64,000 bases of DNA from Mesorhizobium sp. (GTDB taxonomy: Bacteria; Pseudomonadota; Alphaproteobacteria; Rhizobiales; Rhizobiaceae). The DNA lies in the NCBI GenBank assembly GCA_004020875.1, contig SAPZ01000016.1, forward strand, positions 1 to 64,000. Direction: 5' to 3'. The notes under the pieces were generated by a model. It made no database searches. It was not told where the DNA came from and saw only the letters and a list, made by a program, of their open reading frames with translations. The position numbers and the translations under genes are program-made. Shown one piece after another: positions 8,787-16,848 of this stretch (its first letter is position 1; the number at the start of each line of letters is the position of its first letter).

Positions 8787-9387
8787 TGCTGACCTCCCTC
8801 GCCGCTGTACGGCGGCGGTAGTAACGATTTGCCTTCTGGCGGTTGCCGCAAACGGCCATGTCGCACCAAAGGCGGCTGCCGTTACGGCTGCGATCAACGA
8901 ACAGCCAGCTGCAATTGGGACAGATTCTGAGCCTCGCCACCGTTTCGTCCCGCAACAGCGACAGCGCCGAGACGGCCAAAGCCGCCTCGAAAGCGATCGG
9001 CGTTCGCGGGTCGCCGAAAGGCTGGCCATGCGTCCCGATCTCGGTCTCGCTGCCCGACAGTCCGCTGGCGCAGGCCGTGAGAAAATCCGGCAGGTGGCTG
9101 GTCGCGAGCGCACCGTTCGATACGGCATGGCGAAACAGGCGATCGGTCGCTTCGCGGATCGAGATGACGGTTGGCTTTATCTCGGCCGGCTCCGGCGCCT
9201 GCAGCCGCCGGCCGCCAAGCTCGGCGGCGCGAAAGCCACTGGCCGACTCGGCGAACCGGGCGATCTCCGCCGGATCGTCGAAACGGTCGAAAGTCTTCTC
9301 CGGATCGTTACGCAGCACGACGGTGTTCGCCGTGTCGAGCGCAAGGATGCCGCCGGTGAAGCGGTGCGGTGTCCAAGAGACAGTCAT
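8779..9387 (-). CDS. CGNR zinc-finger / ABATE-domain regulator
   Basis: A 202-residue protein with an N-terminal ABATE-type domain (ALDTANTVVLRND near residue 16) and the C-terminal CGNR zinc finger: CPNCSWLF about 40 residues from the end, then CDMAVCGNRQKANRYYRR. The four cysteines of the finger are all present. Proteins of this family are predicted transcription factors, often of stress or solute genes. It is translationally coupled to the lipoprotein gene downstream. The divergent LivH-type permease gene starts 97 bases away, so a shared control region at 9388-9483 is likely. Confidence 0.8.
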   Translation of the reverse strand: MTVSWTPHRFTGGILALDTANTVVLRNDPEKTFDRFDDPAEIARFAESASGFRAAELGGRRLQAPEPAEIKPTVISIREATDRLFRHAVSNGALATSHLPDFLTACASGLSGSETEIGTHGQPFGDPRTPIAFEAALAVSALSLLRDETVARLRICPNCSWLFVDRSRNGSRLWCDMAVCGNRQKANRYYRRRTAAREVSNA

Positions 9388-9483
9388 GAATAGAAATCTA
9401 ACCGATAAAACGCATTTGACAAGTTAGATTCCGAATGCAACGGTCCCAAGCAGGGTCGCGTCTTGCGGCCCGAAGGATGCCGC

Positions 9484-10389
9484 ATGCTCTATTTCCTCCA
9501 GCAGGTGTTGAACGGGCTGCATTCGGGCGCGCTCTATGGGCTGCTCGCCTTCGGCTATGTGCTGACCAACGGCATTCTGCACCGCACTAATCTGGCTTAC
9601 GGCGCGCTGTTCGCCTTCTGCGGCCAGACGATGATCCTGACCGCCGCCTTCGGCTATCAGGCGCTGTGGCTGACGCTGGCTGCCTCGGTGGCGCTCGGCG
9701 TCGCCGCGGCCTTGCTCTACGCCGCGCTGATCAGCCACGTCCTGTCGCGCAGCGTGTTTGAGAGGCTCGCCGACCGCTCGCCCAACGCCATCGTGGTGAC
9801 GACGCTCGGGATCTTGATCTTCCTGTCGGAGGCCAGCCGCATCGCCGCCGACACGCATGATCTCTGGCTGCCGCCGATGCTCGCCGATCCCGTCATTTTC
9901 GCCGAGGGTGAAGGGTTCAAGGTCACGCTCACCGTCATCCAGCTGCTCGACTGCACGGGTGTGGTCGCGCTGGTGGCGCTGGCGGCCTGGCTGTTTTCGC
10001 ATTCGCGCTTCGGCCGCGCCTGGCGTGCCGTCTCCGACGATCCGAAAGCAGCGGCGATGTGCGGGGTCGATGTTCGCGCGGTGTTCCGCCTCGCCGTGCT
10101 GTTCGGTGGTTTCTGCGCGGCCCTGGCCGGCGTGCTTGCCGGCCTCTATTACGGCAATGTCTCCTTCGGCACCGGGCTGGTCTACGGCCTGAAGATCCTG
10201 TTTGTGACGGCGGTCGGCGGCTATCTGTCGCCGCTTCGGGCGGCCCTTGGCGCGGCGGCCTTCGGCATGGCCGAATCGCTCTGGGCGGGCTATTTCCCGC
10301 TCGAATGGCGCGACGCCTGGATCTATCTCTTCCTCGTCGCCATGCTGGTGCTGATCGGCGCCGGGCGCGATCAGGCCAAGATCGCCTAA
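9484..10389 (+). CDS. LivH-type ABC transporter permease, orphan
   Basis: A 301-residue, eight- or nine-helix membrane protein of the branched-chain amino acid permease family (LivH side). It shows the family opening LQQVLNGLHSGALYGLLAFG and the cytoplasmic coupling loop RFGRAWRAVSDDPKAAAMCGVD near residues 178-199. ATG at 9484 follows GAAGGATGCCGC; an upstream TTG is less likely. The unusual point is that no LivM, LivG, LivF or binding protein accompanies it in the window, so its partners must be encoded elsewhere or it is a remnant of a lost operon. The reading frame is intact. Confidence 0.85.
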   Translation: MLYFLQQVLNGLHSGALYGLLAFGYVLTNGILHRTNLAYGALFAFCGQTMILTAAFGYQALWLTLAASVALGVAAALLYAALISHVLSRSVFERLADRSPNAIVVTTLGILIFLSEASRIAADTHDLWLPPMLADPVIFAEGEGFKVTLTVIQLLDCTGVVALVALAAWLFSHSRFGRAWRAVSDDPKAAAMCGVDVRAVFRLAVLFGGFCAALAGVLAGLYYGNVSFGTGLVYGLKILFVTAVGGYLSPLRAALGAAAFGMAESLWAGYFPLEWRDAWIYLFLVAMLVLIGAGRDQAKIA

Positions 10390-10430
10390 AGCGCGTCGCG
10401 ATCTTTCAGATTCGCTCCATGCGCTTTAGG
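10385..10430. repeat. Inverted repeat overlapping the permease stop codon
   Basis: CCTAAAGCGC (10385-10394) and GCGCTTTAGG (10421-10430) are perfect 10-base inverted arms around a 26-base loop. The TAA of the permease gene lies inside the left arm. It lacks the U-run of a classical terminator, but a hairpin at the 3' end could still stabilise or end the transcript. The arrangement resembles dispersed rhizobial intergenic elements. No obvious signal was found in the rest of this gap up to 10654 except the ribosome binding site of dctQ. Confidence 0.55.
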
Positions 10431-10654
10431 TTTAACCGGTTCCCACTTTTGGGAGACATGCTTTAAGCATCCCAGACTTTGGTTGCATGACGTTCCGTCA
10501 AGCGGCGACGTTCCGGCATGGTTCGGTGCGCCGATCTGTTCGACAGGGCTTTGTCATGTTGACCTGCCGGACCACGCACTGCATACCGTTGGGCCAAGGC
10601 GACGCGACACCGGAGGGGGAATCGGGCGCATCGCAAGGTACAGGGAGGATATGC

Positions 10655-11260
10655 ATGGCAGGGCTGCTCGCTCTATCCAGAACGATCGACCGCATCAACG
10701 AGTTCATCGGCCGCTGGGTGTCATGGCTGATCCTGCTTGCGATCCTGGTGAGCGCCGGCAATGCCGTCATCCGCAAGGTGTTCGACACCTCCTCCAATGC
10801 CTGGCTTGAGCTCCAATGGTATCTGTTCGGCGCCGCCTTCATGCTGGCCGCCGCCTACACGCTGAAGCAGAACGACCATATCCGCATCGACATCGTCTAC
10901 GGCATGTTCCCGCGGCGGGTGCAGCACTGGATCGACCTCTTCGGCCATCTCTTGTTCCTGATGCCGTTCGTCGTGCTGATGGTGATCTATTTCGTGCCCT
11001 ATGTGTCGCTGTCCTTCCGCAGCGGCGAGATGTCGACCAATGCCGGCGGGCTGATCGTCTGGCCGGCCAAGGCGATCCTGCTCGTCGGCTTCTTCCTGCT
11101 CGCGCTGCAAGGGGTTTCCGAGATCATCAAGAAAATCGCCATCATGCGCGGCGACATGGACGATCCCAATCCCTTCATATCGGCGCATGAGCAGGCCAGG
11201 CTCGAGGCGGAGGCGCTGGCCGAGGAAGCCAAAGCCATCGCGGGCGAGGCCCGCCCATGA
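10655..11260 (+). CDS. TRAP transporter small permease (DctQ family)
   Basis: A 201-residue membrane protein with four predicted helices, typical of the small DctQ subunit that holds the large permease and binding protein of a TRAP (sodium-driven, periplasmic-binding-protein dependent) importer together. Family marks are NAWLELQWYLFGAAFMLAAA near residue 47 and KQNDHIRIDI near 72. The C-terminal ~35 residues form a charged, alanine- and glutamate-rich cytoplasmic tail. GGGAGGATATGC precedes ATG 10655. The last 4 bases overlap the start of the large permease (ATGA), so the two are coupled. Confidence 0.9.
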   Translation: MAGLLALSRTIDRINEFIGRWVSWLILLAILVSAGNAVIRKVFDTSSNAWLELQWYLFGAAFMLAAAYTLKQNDHIRIDIVYGMFPRRVQHWIDLFGHLLFLMPFVVLMVIYFVPYVSLSFRSGEMSTNAGGLIVWPAKAILLVGFFLLALQGVSEIIKKIAIMRGDMDDPNPFISAHEQARLEAEALAEEAKAIAGEARP

Positions 11261-13047
11261 TCGAGTTCATCGCGCAGAACATGGCGCCGATCATGTTCGC
11301 CTCGCTGATCATCTTCCTGTTGATCGGCTACCCCGCCGCCTTCTCGCTCGCCGCCAACGGCCTGCTGTTCTTCTTCATCGGCGTGCTGGTCTCGCCCTAT
11401 TCCGGCGGGTCGATCAACCTCGCCTGGCCGCTGCTGCACGCGCTGCCCGACAATTTCTACGGCACCAGGGTGATGTCAAACGACACGCTCCTGGCGATAC
11501 CCTTCTTCACTTTCATGGGCATCGTTCTCGAGCGCTCAGGCATGGCCGAGGACCTCCTCGACACGATCGGCCAGTTGTTCGGGCCGATCCGCGGCGGCCT
11601 TGCCTATGCGGTCATCGTCGTCGGCGCTCTGTTGGCCGCAACGACCGGCGTGGTGGCGGCCTCGGTCATTGCCATGGGGCTGATATCACTGCCGATCATG
11701 CTGCGCTACGGCTATGACCGCAGGGTTGCATCCGGCGTCATTGCGGCGTCCGGCACGCTTGCACAGATCATCCCGCCCTCGCTGGTGCTGATCGTGCTTG
11801 CCGACCAACTCGGGCGCTCGGTCGGCGACATGTATGCCGGCGCGTTGATCCCGGGCATCGTGCTGACCGGAATCTACATGCTCTACATTCTGATCATGTC
11901 GATCGTCCGGCCGAACGCGATGCCGGCGCTGCCGCTCGAAGCCCGAACGCTCGGTCACGGCGTGCTGTCGCTGTTCGTGGCGCTTCTGATCACCGGCGCG
12001 ATCTCCTATGGCGCCTATCGCTATCTTGCGCCGACGCAGGGCGACAATGCCGACATCCTCGGCTTCGCCGTCGGCGTCATCGCCATCTATATCGTCGCCG
12101 TTGTCGACCAGCGGCTGCGCATCAACATGATGTCCAAGCTGGCGCAGCAGGTGGTGATCGTGCTGATCCCGCCGCTGGCGCTGATCTTCCTGGTGCTGGG
12201 CACAATCTTCCTCGGCATCGCCACGCCGACCGAGGGCGGCGCGATGGGCTCCGTCGGAGCATTGATCATGGCGGCAGGCAAGGGGAGACTGTCGCTCGAG
12301 GTCGTCAAACAAGCGCTCGCCTCGACGACCAGGCTTTCCTCCTTCGTGCTGTTCATCCTGATCGGCGCGCGCGTCTTCTCGCTGACCTTCTACGGCGTCA
12401 ACGGCCACATCTGGGTCGAACATTTGTTGACCTCGCTGCCCGGCGGCGAGACGGGCTTCCTGATAGGCGTCAACATCCTGGTGTTCGTGCTTGCCTTCTT
12501 CCTCGATTTCTTCGAGCTCGCCTTCATCATCGTGCCGCTGCTGGCGCCAGCCGCGGACAAGCTCGGCATCGACCTGATCTGGTTCGGCGTGCTGCTTGGC
12601 GTCAACATGCAGACCAGCTTCATGCATCCGCCCTTCGGCTTCGCGCTGTTCTACCTGCGCTCGGTCGCGGCCCGCGTGCCGTATCTCGACAGGATCACCG
12701 GCAAGCAGATCGCGCCGGTGACGACGGGGCAGATCTATTGGGGCGCCGTGCCGTTCGTCTGCATCCAGGTGATCATGATCGGGCTCACCATCGCCTTCCC
12801 GCAAATGGTCATGCGCTACAAGGGAGCGGCGGTGGAGCCCAGCACCATCGACCTCAAGCTGCCCGACATGCCTTCGCTGTCGCCGCTCGGCACCCCGCCC
12901 GCCAACAACGGCGCGGCCCCCGCCAATGGCGGCGCGCCGGCGGCGCCCGGCACTCCTGACCTGTCGCAGCCGCCGAGCTTCGGCGACGCGCCGGCCAAGC
13001 CGGCGGCACCGGCGCCCGACCTCTCACAGCCACCCAAATTCAACTGA
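11257..13047 (+). CDS. TRAP transporter large permease (DctM family)
   Basis: A 596-residue integral membrane protein, the transport channel of the TRAP system. Typical DctM segments include AIPFFTFMGIVLERSG, LLAATTGVVAASVIAMG, SGTLAQIIPPSLVLI and ATPTEGGAMGSVGALI. At roughly 530 core residues it is larger than the commonest 430-residue form, matching the longer group that goes with TakP-like binding proteins. The last ~50 residues are an unusual proline/alanine/glycine-rich tail containing two copies of the motif DLSQPP. The tail is probably cytoplasmic or periplasmic and disordered. An alcohol dehydrogenase gene follows after 9 bases. Confidence 0.92.
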   Translation: MIEFIAQNMAPIMFASLIIFLLIGYPAAFSLAANGLLFFFIGVLVSPYSGGSINLAWPLLHALPDNFYGTRVMSNDTLLAIPFFTFMGIVLERSGMAEDLLDTIGQLFGPIRGGLAYAVIVVGALLAATTGVVAASVIAMGLISLPIMLRYGYDRRVASGVIAASGTLAQIIPPSLVLIVLADQLGRSVGDMYAGALIPGIVLTGIYMLYILIMSIVRPNAMPALPLEARTLGHGVLSLFVALLITGAISYGAYRYLAPTQGDNADILGFAVGVIAIYIVAVVDQRLRINMMSKLAQQVVIVLIPPLALIFLVLGTIFLGIATPTEGGAMGSVGALIMAAGKGRLSLEVVKQALASTTRLSSFVLFILIGARVFSLTFYGVNGHIWVEHLLTSLPGGETGFLIGVNILVFVLAFFLDFFELAFIIVPLLAPAADKLGIDLIWFGVLLGVNMQTSFMHPPFGFALFYLRSVAARVPYLDRITGKQIAPVTTGQIYWGAVPFVCIQVIMIGLTIAFPQMVMRYKGAAVEPSTIDLKLPDMPSLSPLGTPPANNGAAPANGGAPAAPGTPDLSQPPSFGDAPAKPAAPAPDLSQPPKFN

Positions 13048-13056
13048 GGTAATCCC

Positions 13057-14109
13057 ATGAGAGCCGTGCGGCTGGAGGCGGTAGGCAAGATCGCGCTGCG
13101 CGAGGTTCCCAAACCCGTTCCCGGGCCTGAGGACATTCTCGTCAAGATCGAGGCCTGCGGCGTCTGCGGCACCGACCGGCACCTTTTCCATGGCGAGTTT
13201 CCGTGCACGCCGCCGGTGACGCTCGGCCATGAATTCTCCGGCATCGTGGAAGCCGTCGGCCCGGCGGTGTCGGGCATTACCGTGGGCGACCGCGTCACCG
13301 GCGACCCCAACATCGCCTGCGGGCGCTGCGCCCACTGCCATGCCGGCCGCGTCAACCTGTGCAGCAATCTCAGCGCCATCGGCATCCACCGCGACGGCGG
13401 CTTCGCCGACTATGTGCTGGTGCCGCAGAAGCAGGCTTTCCGGCTCCCCGCGGATCTCAAGCCGGCGCATGGCGCCTTCTGCGAACCGCTCGCCTGCTGC
13501 CTGCACGGCGTGGACCTTGCCGCAATACGGCCGGGCGCGTCGGTCGTGGTGCTTGGCGGCGGCGTCATCGGCCTGCTCGTCGTGCAGTTGGCGAAGCTCG
13601 CCGGTGCTGCAACCATCATCCTGTCGACCAGACAGGCCTCGCGCCGAGCGCTTGCCGAGGAGCTCGGCGCGACCGCGACGATCGATCCAAGCACCGGCGA
13701 CCCGATCGCGGCCGTCGCCGGGCCGAAGGGCCTGGCGCCCGGCGGCGTCGACGTGGTGCTGGAGTGTGCCGGCGTGCGCGACACGGTGGAGCAATCGATG
13801 CGCATGGCGAAAGCCGGCGGCACGGTCGTCATCGTCGGCGTGGTGCCGCAAGGCATGAAGGTGGAAATCGAGCCGTTCGATCTATTGTTTCGCGAACTGA
13901 AGGTGCTCGGTTCCTTTCTCAATCCGTTCACGCATGGCCGGGCGGCGCAGTTGATTGCCACCGGCGCTATCGAGGTCGACAGGCTGATCTCGAGGCAAGT
14001 CAGCCTGGAGGAGGCACCGCAAGTGATCGCCAATCCGCCGGCGCCGGGCGAAGTCAAGGTGCTGGTGGTGCCAGGCCGCAGGCACGCGATCGGCCAACCT
14101 GGAATGTAA
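13057..14109 (+). CDS. Zinc-dependent alcohol/polyol dehydrogenase (MDR family)
   Basis: A 350-residue medium-chain dehydrogenase. The catalytic zinc site shows CGVCGTDRH (Cys ~38) and GHEFSG (His ~61). The structural zinc site shows CGRCAHCHAGRVNLC (four cysteines, residues ~88-102). The nucleotide fold has VVVLGGGVIGLLVVQLAKL around residue 165. It resembles sorbitol, threonine or 2,3-butanediol dehydrogenases; the true substrate is not evident. It follows the TRAP large permease by 9 bases with a GAGG site, so it probably acts on the compound the transporter imports. A hairpin terminator begins at its stop codon. Confidence 0.88.
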   Translation: MRAVRLEAVGKIALREVPKPVPGPEDILVKIEACGVCGTDRHLFHGEFPCTPPVTLGHEFSGIVEAVGPAVSGITVGDRVTGDPNIACGRCAHCHAGRVNLCSNLSAIGIHRDGGFADYVLVPQKQAFRLPADLKPAHGAFCEPLACCLHGVDLAAIRPGASVVVLGGGVIGLLVVQLAKLAGAATIILSTRQASRRALAEELGATATIDPSTGDPIAAVAGPKGLAPGGVDVVLECAGVRDTVEQSMRMAKAGGTVVIVGVVPQGMKVEIEPFDLLFRELKVLGSFLNPFTHGRAAQLIATGAIEVDRLISRQVSLEEAPQVIANPPAPGEVKVLVVPGRRHAIGQPGM

Positions 14110-14134
14110 AGGCCCCAAAGCGAACCGGGGCCTT
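14109..14134. terminator. Bidirectional hairpin terminator between convergent genes
   Basis: AAGGCCCC (14109-14116) and GGGGCCTT (14127-14134) form a perfect 8-base GC-rich stem with a 10-base loop. It lies between the dehydrogenase gene on the + strand and the TRAP binding-protein gene on the - strand, which converge here. No strong U-tract follows on either side, so it is a likely but not textbook terminator. Confidence 0.7.
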
Positions 14135-14160
14135 CCAGATCAAGCCAATCGCCTTATTTC

Positions 14161-15270
14161 CTACAGCTTGCCGTTGCGCTGCTGCACCATCATGAAGGTG
14201 TCGTAATTGTATTCTGCGACCTGGGCCCACAGGTAGTGTTCCTTGCGGAAGGCCTTGATGGATTCCCAAATCTTCTTGAACGGCGCGTTGTTGGATTCCA
14301 TCTCAGCATAGACCTCGTTGGCCTTCTCGAAACAGGCAGCCATGATCTCCTGGCTGAATGGCCTGAGCTTCGCCCCGCTGGCCACCAAGCGCCGCACCGC
14401 CGGCGGATTCACATAATCGTATTTCTGCAGCATGTTCGCGTCCGCGGCCTGCGCCGCGGTGCGCACCAGCGATTTGTAAGTCGGCGACAGCTCTTCATAC
14501 TTGGCCTTGTTGAACAGCAGGTGGACGGTAGGGCCGCCTTCCCACCAGCCGGGATAGTAGTAGTAGGGGGCGACTTTGTAGAAGCCGAGCTTCTCATCGT
14601 CATAGGGGCCGACCCATTCGGCGGCGTCGATCGTGCCTTTTTCGAGCGCCGGGTAGATGTCGCCGCCGGCGATCTGCTGAGGCACCACGCCCAGCCTCTC
14701 GATGACCTTGCCGGCAAAGCCGCCGATGCGCATCTTTAGGCCCTTCAAATCGGCGACGTTGTTGATTTCCTTACGGAACCAGCCGCCCATCTGAACGCCG
14801 GTGTTGCCACCCGGCAGGCCAAACAGACCCTGCGCCCCAAGGAATTCGTTGAACAGGTCGATCCCGCCGCCATGGTAGTGCCAGGCGTTCATGCCGCGAG
14901 CATTGAGCGAGAAGGGCACTGCCGCGCCCAACGCCCAGGCGGGATCCTTGCCCCAGTAATAATATGCCACGGTGTGAGCCGCTTCGACCGTACCGGCAGC
15001 GGTGGCGTCGGCCGCCTGCAGGCCGGGCACCAGCTCGCCCGCAGCGAAGACCTGGATCTGGAAATTACCGTCGGTCGCTTCCGAAAGCATCTTGGAGAAG
15101 ACCTCGGCGCCGGCATAGATCGTGTCGAGCGACTTCGGGAAGGACGACGCCAGCCGCCAAGTCACTTTCGGATTGGACTGGGCAATTGCCGGTGTGGCGA
15201 GCGCCGCGGCCGCTGCGGCGGCTCCCACGCCGGACGCGCCGGCCTTGCGAATGAATGAACGACGATCCAT
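14161..15270 (-). CDS. TRAP transporter substrate-binding protein, TakP-like (2-oxo acids)
   Basis: A 369-residue exported DctP-family binding protein. The N-terminus MDRRSFIRKAGASG has a twin-arginine motif, followed by an alanine-rich hydrophobic stretch ending TPAIAQ. The mature part matches what I recall of TakP, the 2-oxo acid binding protein of Rhodobacter sphaeroides: QMGGWFRKEI, LKGLKMRIGGFAGKV, IAGGDIYPALEKGTIDAAEW and GPYDDEKLGF. It would deliver pyruvate-like 2-oxo acids to the DctQ/DctM pair on the other side of the terminator. Having the binding protein convergent with its permeases is uncommon. GGGAGGAAACTGC precedes ATG 15270. Confidence 0.88.
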   Translation of the reverse strand: MDRRSFIRKAGASGVGAAAAAAALATPAIAQSNPKVTWRLASSFPKSLDTIYAGAEVFSKMLSEATDGNFQIQVFAAGELVPGLQAADATAAGTVEAAHTVAYYYWGKDPAWALGAAVPFSLNARGMNAWHYHGGGIDLFNEFLGAQGLFGLPGGNTGVQMGGWFRKEINNVADLKGLKMRIGGFAGKVIERLGVVPQQIAGGDIYPALEKGTIDAAEWVGPYDDEKLGFYKVAPYYYYPGWWEGGPTVHLLFNKAKYEELSPTYKSLVRTAAQAADANMLQKYDYVNPPAVRRLVASGAKLRPFSQEIMAACFEKANEVYAEMESNNAPFKKIWESIKAFRKEHYLWAQVAEYNYDTFMMVQQRNGKL

Positions 15271-15517
15271 GCAGTTTCCTCCCTTGCGGATCAGCTGACC
15301 GATGCCGGACATACTCGCTGTCCGGATCGGTTTGGGGGGAGAACATACACGGGCAAGAAGTCGAGTCCAGCGCCGCGGGCCAGCTTGACGCCCATTCAGC
15401 TATTATCTGCAACTATAGTCTAACGCTCTCTTTCTGGCCTATGCGAGGCGGCCAAACTTGCCATGGAAAAGCCGTGACGGATCGCTTATTTTGTAGGCAG
15501 AACAATTCCTTGGCCTC

Positions 15518-16309
15518 ATGGAAACCAAACCCAAAATGAAGCAGCCGCTCGTCGCAGTCTCAACCGACGTCCGCCAGTTCGACAACTACACCTGGCACGC
15601 CGCGCCCCAGCAATATCTGGAAGCCGCGATCACGGGCGCCGGCGTGTTCCCGCTGCTGGTTCCGTCCTTCGGCGACCGGCTCGACCTCGACGAATTGCTG
15701 TCGGCGGTCGACGGCGTCATGCTGACAGGCTCGAAATCCAATGTGCATCCCTCGCTTTATGACGGCGACCCGAGCGAGGCCAACGGTCCGTACGATCTGG
15801 CACGCGATGCCACGACGCTGCCGCTGATCCGCAAGGCGCTCGAGCGCGGCGTGCCGGTGCTTGCCATCTGCCGCGGTATCCAGGAGCTGAACGTGGCGCT
15901 GGGCGGCACGCTGGGCACCGAGATCCAGGAGCGCGAAGGCTCGCTCGACCATCGCGCGCCGGTGAGCGACAATCAGGACGAGCGCTTCGCTATCCATCAG
16001 ACGATCTCGATCAAGCCGGGCAGTTGCCTTGCAGGCGTGTTCGGCGCCGGCGATATCAAAGTCAACTCCCTGCACCGGCAGGGAATCGACCGGCTCGGCT
16101 CGAGACTGCAAATCGAGGCTTTGGCCACCGACGGCACGATCGAAGCGGTCTCCGTCAAGGATGCGCGGGCCTTCGCGGTCGGCGTGCAGTGGCACCCCGA
16201 ATACTGGGTGAAGTCGGACAGCAATTCCGCCAAGATCTTTCGCGCTTTCGGCGATGCCGTGCGGCTGCACGCGGCGGCAAAGGCGGGCGTGCGCGCCGCG
16301 GCGGAATAA
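15518..16309 (+). CDS. Class I glutamine amidotransferase, gamma-glutamyl-GABA hydrolase-like
   Basis: A 263-residue peptidase C26 protein. The nucleophile cysteine lies in LAICRGIQELNVALGG (Cys ~117), and the catalytic His/Glu in VGVQWHPEYW (~224-233). The closest well-known relative is the gamma-glutamyl-gamma-aminobutyrate hydrolase of putrescine breakdown, which releases GABA and glutamate. A glutamine-synthetase-like ligase at 26.4 kb could serve the same kind of gamma-glutamyl pathway, but the two genes are not linked. ATG 15518 and ATG 15536 are both possible starts; neither has a strong ribosome site. The divergent TRAP binding-protein gene lies 247 bases away. Confidence 0.82.
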   Translation: METKPKMKQPLVAVSTDVRQFDNYTWHAAPQQYLEAAITGAGVFPLLVPSFGDRLDLDELLSAVDGVMLTGSKSNVHPSLYDGDPSEANGPYDLARDATTLPLIRKALERGVPVLAICRGIQELNVALGGTLGTEIQEREGSLDHRAPVSDNQDERFAIHQTISIKPGSCLAGVFGAGDIKVNSLHRQGIDRLGSRLQIEALATDGTIEAVSVKDARAFAVGVQWHPEYWVKSDSNSAKIFRAFGDAVRLHAAAKAGVRAAAE

Positions 16310-16336
16310 TCCGCCGTTCCCTGGACTGGGTTGAGC

Positions 16337-16729
16337 TCAGTTGCTGCTGTCGTTGTTCAACGCCAGAAGCGGCGCGGACGGGGCGTAGGATTCATAGCCG
16401 TCGCCATCGGCAACGCCGAAGGTGACGATCGGGTCGATGCCGTTCTCACTGAAGGCAACCGAGCCGTCCGCCTGCTCGCGCCAGAACTTCACGCGTTCGA
16501 TGCCCGGCATCAGCTTGCCGCAATCCGGGGCGATCTCGAGTCGCGACAGGCCGTTCGAGACCGCGGCGCCCCGCCGCACGGCGCAGGCAGCTTCGTCGCC
16601 ATTGGCCGTCAATCGATAGGTGCTTGAGGAGACTGTGTCGACAGCGGTGCTCTGACTCTGGTCGTCATACAGGACATGCGCGCCCCCGAACAAGGCAACC
16701 GACACAACCAACCCCGCAACCAGCTTCAC
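16337..16729 (-). CDS. Small exported protein resembling AprI/Inh protease inhibitors
   Basis: A 130-residue protein from GTG at 16729, where GGAGAAGCGGC gives a good ribosome binding site; an upstream TTG at 16771 lacks one. Residues 2-20 form a signal peptide or anchor (KLVAGLVVSVALFGGA). The mature part has two cysteines about 20 residues apart (AACAVRR, APDCGKL) and a downstream WREQADGSV strand. This is the layout of the small beta-barrel AprI/Inh metalloprotease inhibitor and Omp19 families. The resemblance is by eye and only moderate. It converges on the amidotransferase gene with 27 bases between. Confidence 0.5.
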   Translation of the reverse strand: MKLVAGLVVSVALFGGAHVLYDDQSQSTAVDTVSSSTYRLTANGDEAACAVRRGAAVSNGLSRLEIAPDCGKLMPGIERVKFWREQADGSVAFSENGIDPIVTFGVADGDGYESYAPSAPLLALNNDSSN

Positions 16730-16738
16730 GCCGCTTCT

Positions 16739-16758
16739 CCATACTCGATCAAGTATGG
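16739..16758. promoter_or_regulatory. Dyad symmetry just upstream of the small exported protein's start
   Basis: CCATACT (16739-16745) and AGTATGG (16752-16758) are inverted arms around CGATCA. On the coding strand the left arm includes the first bases of the ribosome binding site of the GTG start at 16729. It could be a repressor operator or an RNA hairpin that limits translation. No regulator can be named. Confidence 0.4.
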
Positions 16759-16848
16759 AAAATGATTTCAAAGGGTTAATCGAGAGTTAATGTGCTACCA
16801 AGGCATTAACATGTGTGGCGAAAGCGCCGACGTTCCTGGACGGCTGCT

